Shown here in pieces: positions 15,265-18,373 of a DNA stretch of 18,373 bases. The DNA is taken from assembly GCA_038230975.1 (NCBI GenBank), contig JBBRMF010000085.1, positions 1-18,373 of the forward strand. Direction: 5' to 3'. The DNA is from JANXVV01 sp038230975. GTDB taxonomy: Bacteria; Planctomycetota; Phycisphaerae; Tepidisphaerales; Tepidisphaeraceae. How positions within the stretch are numbered: position 1 is the stretch's first letter; each line of letters begins with the position of its first letter. Made by a program: the position numbers and the translations under genes. The notes under the pieces are model-generated. The model saw only the letters and a program-made list of their open reading frames with translations, had not been told where the DNA came from and did not search any database.

Positions 15265-15906
15265 CTACAACTCAAGCGCTTCCCGCACGTAAAGATTCTC
15301 CCGTCGTTCGTCTTCCAGCAGAGTTGGATTGCCGTGCCCGCCGAGCAGTTGAGTGTCATCCGGCAACTTCATCACCCGGCGAATTGATTCCTGAAGCGTG
15401 CCAAAATCCGCATCCGGCAAATCCGTGCGCCCCACCGCTCCCATGATGATGAGGTCACCGCCGATCAAAATCTTTTCTTTGGGAATGTAAAACATCACAT
15501 GACCCGGAGAGTGCCCGGGTGTGTGGATCACTTCCACCTCCAGCGTTCCGATCGATAACTTCTGTCCATCCGCCAACAGCCCATCGGCGTTTCGCGCGGG
15601 AATCACAAAGGGTAGTGAAAATAGTGAACTCATCGGTTTCTGGAGCTTTGGATGATCCAACGGATGAATCAGTACTTTTGCCTTCGGGAATCGCTGGGTA
15701 ACGACCGCGTGATCGGCGACATGATCGAAATGTCCGTGGGTCAGCCAGAGGCCAATGACGTCCCACCCCCGCTTGATCGCCTCATCAAGCAGGGGGGCGA
15801 CGGTGTTGTCCGGCGCATCGAAAATGACCGCCTGTTTGCTCGCCTCATCAGCAACGAGATAGGCATTGGTCGAGGCGATGCCACCGGTGTTCATCACAAT
15901 TTGCAT
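15265..15906 (-). CDS. MBL-fold metallo-hydrolase (glyoxalase II-like)
   Basis: A 213-aa metallo-beta-lactamase-fold hydrolase. The metal site is complete: THGHFDHV (H57, H59, D61, H62), GHSPGH (H132), GGD (D151) and GGHGN (H191). Length and the HTPGHSPGH block are typical of the small glyoxalase II-like group (COG0491), which hydrolyses thioesters and related substrates in the cytoplasm. The substrate cannot be told. Its ATG is 8 nt after the oxidoreductase stop, so the two genes form an operon. Confidence 0.95.
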   Translation of the reverse strand: MQIVMNTGGIASTNAYLVADEASKQAVIFDAPDNTVAPLLDEAIKRGWDVIGLWLTHGHFDHVADHAVVTQRFPKAKVLIHPLDHPKLQKPMSSLFSLPFVIPARNADGLLADGQKLSIGTLEVEVIHTPGHSPGHVMFYIPKEKILIGGDLIIMGAVGRTDLPDADFGTLQESIRRVMKLPDDTQLLGGHGNPTLLEDERRENLYVREALEL

Positions 15907-15914
15907 GGGTTGTT

Positions 15915-16949
15915 CTAACCGATCTTTTTCGTCTTTCCTTCTTTGGCTGCTTCCATGGCGGTCAGGATGACATCCAGCGACTTGTACCCTTCCACACCAT
16001 CAATGGCCGGCGGAGTATTCGTGGTAATCGATTGTGTCAGCGCATCGATAATCCCACTGGCGACCTGCTTGGTATTCGTCGACATTTCACCGACTTTATA
16101 CAGTTCGCGTTCCCCGTTGCGATAGTCGACGATCACACCGTAGGTGGGATCGGTACCCAGTGAAAGCACACCTTTTTGGCAAAGCAGGACGGTGTAATTT
16201 TCTTCCGCACCGTAGTTGGTCCAGGAAAGAATCATTGATCCCAGAATGCCACCGGTGGTTTTGAGAACCAGGTAAGCATTATCATCAAGTTCGATCAGGT
16301 TTCCTTCGGGATCGCGTTTGTCGAGGGTCGAGAGAACCCCGGTGACTTCGCTGAATTCCTGGCCAAGCAACCACCGAAGCAAGTCGGCTTTATGGACTCC
16401 AAGATCTCCGGTAACGCCCATGAACGCCTGGCCCTTTTTGAAGAACCAGCTCTTCCCGGCGTCAACAGACCAACCTTCCGGCCCCGGATGCTGGAACGCC
16501 GTGCGGAATGAAAGCACTTTACCGAGCGCCCCAGTCTCCAGAATTTTCTTCGCCTTTACATGCGCCGGCATGAGTCGTTGATTCAGACCGATCATCAGAA
16601 ACTTTTTATTCTTCTTCGCCGCTTCCAGCATCGCCTTGGCATCCTCGCGCGTGGTCGCCATCGGTTTTTCGCACAGAACGTGCTTGCCGGCGTTTAGGGC
16701 GTCGATGCTTTGCTGGGCATGCAGGCTATTCGGCCCGGCAACGACAACCGCGTCAATGGTTGGATCCTTCAGCATCTCCTTGTAATCCGTGTACGCCTTC
16801 GCGCCATATTTTTCCGCCAATTCCTCGACGCGTTCCTTCATCGGGTCGGCCAGCGCCACGAGTTTGGATTCAGGATTCGCAATGCATTCGGGGATGTGCC
16901 GTCGCTGGGCAATTGCTCCGCAACCGATAACGCCATATTTCACAGGCAT
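15915..16949 (-). CDS. Gfo/Idh/MocA-family NAD(P)-dependent oxidoreductase
   Basis: A 344-aa sugar/inositol-type dehydrogenase. The N-terminal Rossmann fold starts VKYGVIGCGAIAQ, with the GxGxxA dinucleotide loop at 9-14. The family EKP motif is at 94-96 (CEKPMA) and the catalytic GDLGVHKADLL block at 181-191 (D182, H186, K187). Substrates in the family include glucose-fructose, inositol and other sugars; which one applies here is unknown. The frame runs upstream to 17021, but the ATG at 16949 is chosen because GAGGAG lies 7 nt upstream and the Rossmann strand begins directly after it. The MBL hydrolase follows 8 nt downstream. Confidence 0.95.
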   Translation of the reverse strand: MPVKYGVIGCGAIAQRRHIPECIANPESKLVALADPMKERVEELAEKYGAKAYTDYKEMLKDPTIDAVVVAGPNSLHAQQSIDALNAGKHVLCEKPMATTREDAKAMLEAAKKNKKFLMIGLNQRLMPAHVKAKKILETGALGKVLSFRTAFQHPGPEGWSVDAGKSWFFKKGQAFMGVTGDLGVHKADLLRWLLGQEFSEVTGVLSTLDKRDPEGNLIELDDNAYLVLKTTGGILGSMILSWTNYGAEENYTVLLCQKGVLSLGTDPTYGVIVDYRNGERELYKVGEMSTNTKQVASGIIDALTQSITTNTPPAIDGVEGYKSLDVILTAMEAAKEGKTKKIG

Positions 16950-17055
16950 GTGTCTACTCCTCACGTCGAGACGGATGGAAAACCAAAGGGTCAAATGGAC
17001 GCCCGCATACTTTCGGAACACAGACGGCCTCTGTCAAGATTCGGGCTCTCGGTCC

Positions 17056-17637
17056 TCACACTAAATCGCACGCATCCGCAGGCATCCAGTGACGTTCCGT
17101 TCCCTTCCATTTGACGTTACATCCAATGGGGTTTGTGATTGAAACGGCCGGTTCTTTGCCGGCAAGTAGCGCATCAACAGCGTCACGAAGCTCGTGAGTG
17201 GTTTCCTTGCCGGGATTGCGCGGGTTGTCATCCATGCGGCCGGTATATCGAAGCTTTCGATCCGCATCGAAAAGATAAAAATGCGGCGTCCGGAGCGCCC
17301 CGTATGCCAAGGCAACATCCTGCGATTCATCGCGAACGTAGGCGAACTTAAACTGCTTGTCTTTCGCCCGTTGAACCATGTGTTCGAACGAATCCGTGGG
17401 ATGGCCTTCGGTTTCGTTGGAATTGACGGCGGCCATCGCGACACCGCGCGCCGAGTAGTCAGCATAAAAGTCATTCATGCGGTCTTCGCAGCCAATCACA
17501 AACGGGCAATGATTGCAGGTGAAGGCGATAACGAGAAGCTTTGATGCCTTGAAACTGTCCAGTGTATAGCTCTTGGCATCGACACCTGGAAGTTTGAAAT
17601 CGGGAGCAGACTGTCCGATTTGCAATGTGAAAGCCAT
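17056..17637 (-). CDS. Thioredoxin-like redoxin (AhpC/TSA-type) family protein
   Basis: A 193-aa cytoplasmic thioredoxin-fold protein. It starts with the redoxin block IGQSAPDFKLPGVD (7-20) and has the active-site FTCNHCPFV (C41, C44), ADYSARGVAMAAVNSNE and the cis-Pro RTPHFYLFD (P118). This Cys-x-x-Cys-Pro subgroup is common in planctomycetes and other environmental bacteria; it is probably a thiol-disulfide reductase or peroxidase-like enzyme, not a classic peroxiredoxin. The SD AAGGAG is five bases before the ATG. It leads a run of five minus-strand genes, with 106 bp to the oxidoreductase. Confidence 0.93.
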   Translation of the reverse strand: MAFTLQIGQSAPDFKLPGVDAKSYTLDSFKASKLLVIAFTCNHCPFVIGCEDRMNDFYADYSARGVAMAAVNSNETEGHPTDSFEHMVQRAKDKQFKFAYVRDESQDVALAYGALRTPHFYLFDADRKLRYTGRMDDNPRNPGKETTHELRDAVDALLAGKEPAVSITNPIGCNVKWKGTERHWMPADACDLV

Positions 17638-17682
17638 ACAGTCTCCTTGAAAAATGCTTTATCGCTGCGTCACGATTAAGAA

Positions 17683-17835
17683 TCAAGTTCGCACAAGATG
17701 TTCGGTGCCACCGGTCGCGGTACTCCGAGACCGGTGTTCTGCTTGCATCCAACACGCACGGGCCTCCTCCACCGTCTTGATCTCCGACAGGATCAACTCG
17801 GCATATGGCTGGCGGATGGCGAGGGCGAGCATCTC
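17683..17835 (-). pseudogene. ASCH-domain protein remnant
   Basis: Minus-strand translation starts MLALAIRQPYAELILSEIKT followed by VE, matching the start of ASCH-domain proteins (usually ...KTVEYRSRPT). After about 22 residues it diverges (EARACWMQAEH, then RSRSTATGG) and stops, so only the first strand and helix of the fold remain. The 50-aa frame is probably a decayed copy. ASCH proteins bind RNA or modified nucleotides; no function is assumed here. Confidence 0.35.
17709..17736. repeat. Perfect 8-bp inverted repeat upstream of the ATPase gene
   Basis: CACCGGTC and GACCGGTG are separated by 12 nt. It lies within the ASCH remnant. It could be an operator or a recombination scar; the sequence does not decide. 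Confidence 0.35.
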
Positions 17836-17863
17836 TGCTCTTTCGCAGCGTAGTCGCGGCGGA

Positions 17864-17869
17864 TACAAT
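17864..17869 (+). promoter_or_regulatory. Possible -10 box for the ATPase gene
   Basis: TACAAT lies 39 bases before the ATPase ATG. The -35 position 17 nt upstream reads TTTCGC, a poor match. Low confidence. Confidence 0.25.
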
Positions 17870-17908
17870 TTGACGTGTGTGCAGTGATCGAAAAGGCGCT
17901 GGAATCAG

Positions 17909-18373
17909 ATGCGAACCCTACAACGGCTCAAAGTCACCAATTTCAAGTCTATTCGAGAGCAGGAACTGCTCCTTCAGCCGCTCAACGTCTTCATCGGCGG
18001 CAATGGCTCGGGCAAGTCGAATCTGATCAGCGTGTTCCGCTTTCTCAAAGAGATCGTCAATCGAAATCTCGCGGGTTACACGCAGGTGAAGGGCGGAGCG
18101 GACTCGCTGCTTCACTACGGTCGAAAACGATCGCCGGAGATGGAAATCGTTGTCGAGTTCGGCGACGGACCATTTGCCAACAAGTACGACATTACACTGG
18201 CCGGAACGGATGAAGACACATTGTTCTTTCGTTGTGAGACCGTGTATTACCACGACAAGGTCAGGTATCCGAAAAAGCCATATGACTTGCCAGTCGGCTC
18301 AGGCCTACGGGAATCTCGACTCATAGACCGCAAGAATGAGCATCCGTGTTACGCTCAAATCCTCCGCGATTTA
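17909..18373 (+). CDS. AAA/SMC-like ATPase (AAA_21 type), 5' part, runs off right edge
   Basis: The frame is open from the ATG at 17909 through the last base (155 codons). It begins MRTLQRLKVTNFKSIREQEL, the N-terminal strand of RecF/OLD/SMC-like ATPases, then Walker A GGNGSGKSN (residues 31-39). After the P-loop, VFRFLKEIVNRNL and SLLHYGRKR match the AAA_21/COG4637 predicted ATPase group. Walker B and the signature motif lie beyond the window. GGA five bases before the ATG is a weak SD. These ATPases are often paired with a nuclease or TOPRIM-type partner in defence or mobile loci, but no partner is visible. Confidence 0.9.
   Translation, partial: MRTLQRLKVTNFKSIREQELLLQPLNVFIGGNGSGKSNLISVFRFLKEIVNRNLAGYTQVKGGADSLLHYGRKRSPEMEIVVEFGDGPFANKYDITLAGTDEDTLFFRCETVYYHDKVRYPKKPYDLPVGSGLRESRLIDRKNEHPCYAQILRDL

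Noticed and set aside
17032..17037. Minus-strand TTGACA upstream of the oxidoreductase gene
   Set aside because: No acceptable -10 box lies at 16-18 nt spacing.
13068..17637. The five minus-strand genes as a dedicated novel system
   Set aside because: Each is a common family. Only the oxidoreductase-MBL and M48-GT2 pairs are close enough for clear co-transcription, and the M48 gene seems to have its own promoter.
17875..18213. Plus-strand frame of 112 codons at the right edge
   Set aside because: It overlaps the ATPase in another frame; the ATPase frame carries Walker A and is open to the window end.
1..18373. CRISPR arrays, tRNA or rRNA genes, intact insertion sequences
   Set aside because: Looked for on both strands; no regularly spaced repeats, cloverleaf-like genes, rRNA-like blocks or intact transposase were recognised.

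Overview
The window looks like part of a planctomycete chromosome, most likely Phycisphaerae-like. The best evidence is the secreted protease at 2859-4856, whose N-terminus carries the LEGRVLLS-type export motif common on planctomycete extracellular proteins. Supporting signs are the style of several secreted or membrane-anchored proteins and the mixed use of Shine-Dalgarno and apparently SD-less starts. The taxonomic call is inference; no rRNA or tRNA was seen.

Left part (1-2858): the 5' half of rpoB runs off the left edge on the minus strand. It appears to have its own promoter and a leader of about 310 nt with three stable hairpins, one of them terminator-like. Its upstream neighbour is not rplJ/rplL but the decayed remains of a group II (IIC-like) intron. 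The intron's 5' end lies directly behind the terminator hairpin of the next gene, a sedolisin (S53) protease homologue whose catalytic Asp position reads Ala.

Middle (5192-13057): a secreted protein of unknown function with a possible STN-like segment lies divergent from a membrane-anchored thioredoxin-fold protein. A polysaccharide flippase and a secreted TPR protein with a LecA-like beta-sandwich follow. Next come two N-degron pathway genes facing each other: aat (leucyl/phenylalanyl-tRNA-protein transferase) and clpS (Clp adaptor). A 130-bp REPIN-like inverted repeat separates them. clpS is divergent from anmK (anhydro-MurNAc kinase), which is followed by a membrane-anchored protein of unknown function.

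Right part (13068-18373): five minus-strand genes read toward the middle. In transcription order they encode a thioredoxin-like redoxin, a Gfo/Idh/MocA oxidoreductase, an MBL-fold hydrolase 8 nt behind it, an M48 zinc metalloprotease, and a GtrB/DPM1-like glycosyltransferase 24 nt behind that. At the right edge an ASCH-domain remnant is followed by the start of an AAA/SMC-like ATPase on the plus strand that runs off the window.

Most genes are ordinary housekeeping or cell-envelope functions. The points most worth a second look are the protease homologue lacking its catalytic Asp, the aat / repeat / clpS arrangement with an altered ClpS pocket, the intron relic behind a terminator, the structured rpoB leader, and several genes with -10-like elements right at an SD-less start codon. 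I see no clear complete novel multi-gene system; the ATPase at the right edge could belong to one, but its neighbours are outside the window.
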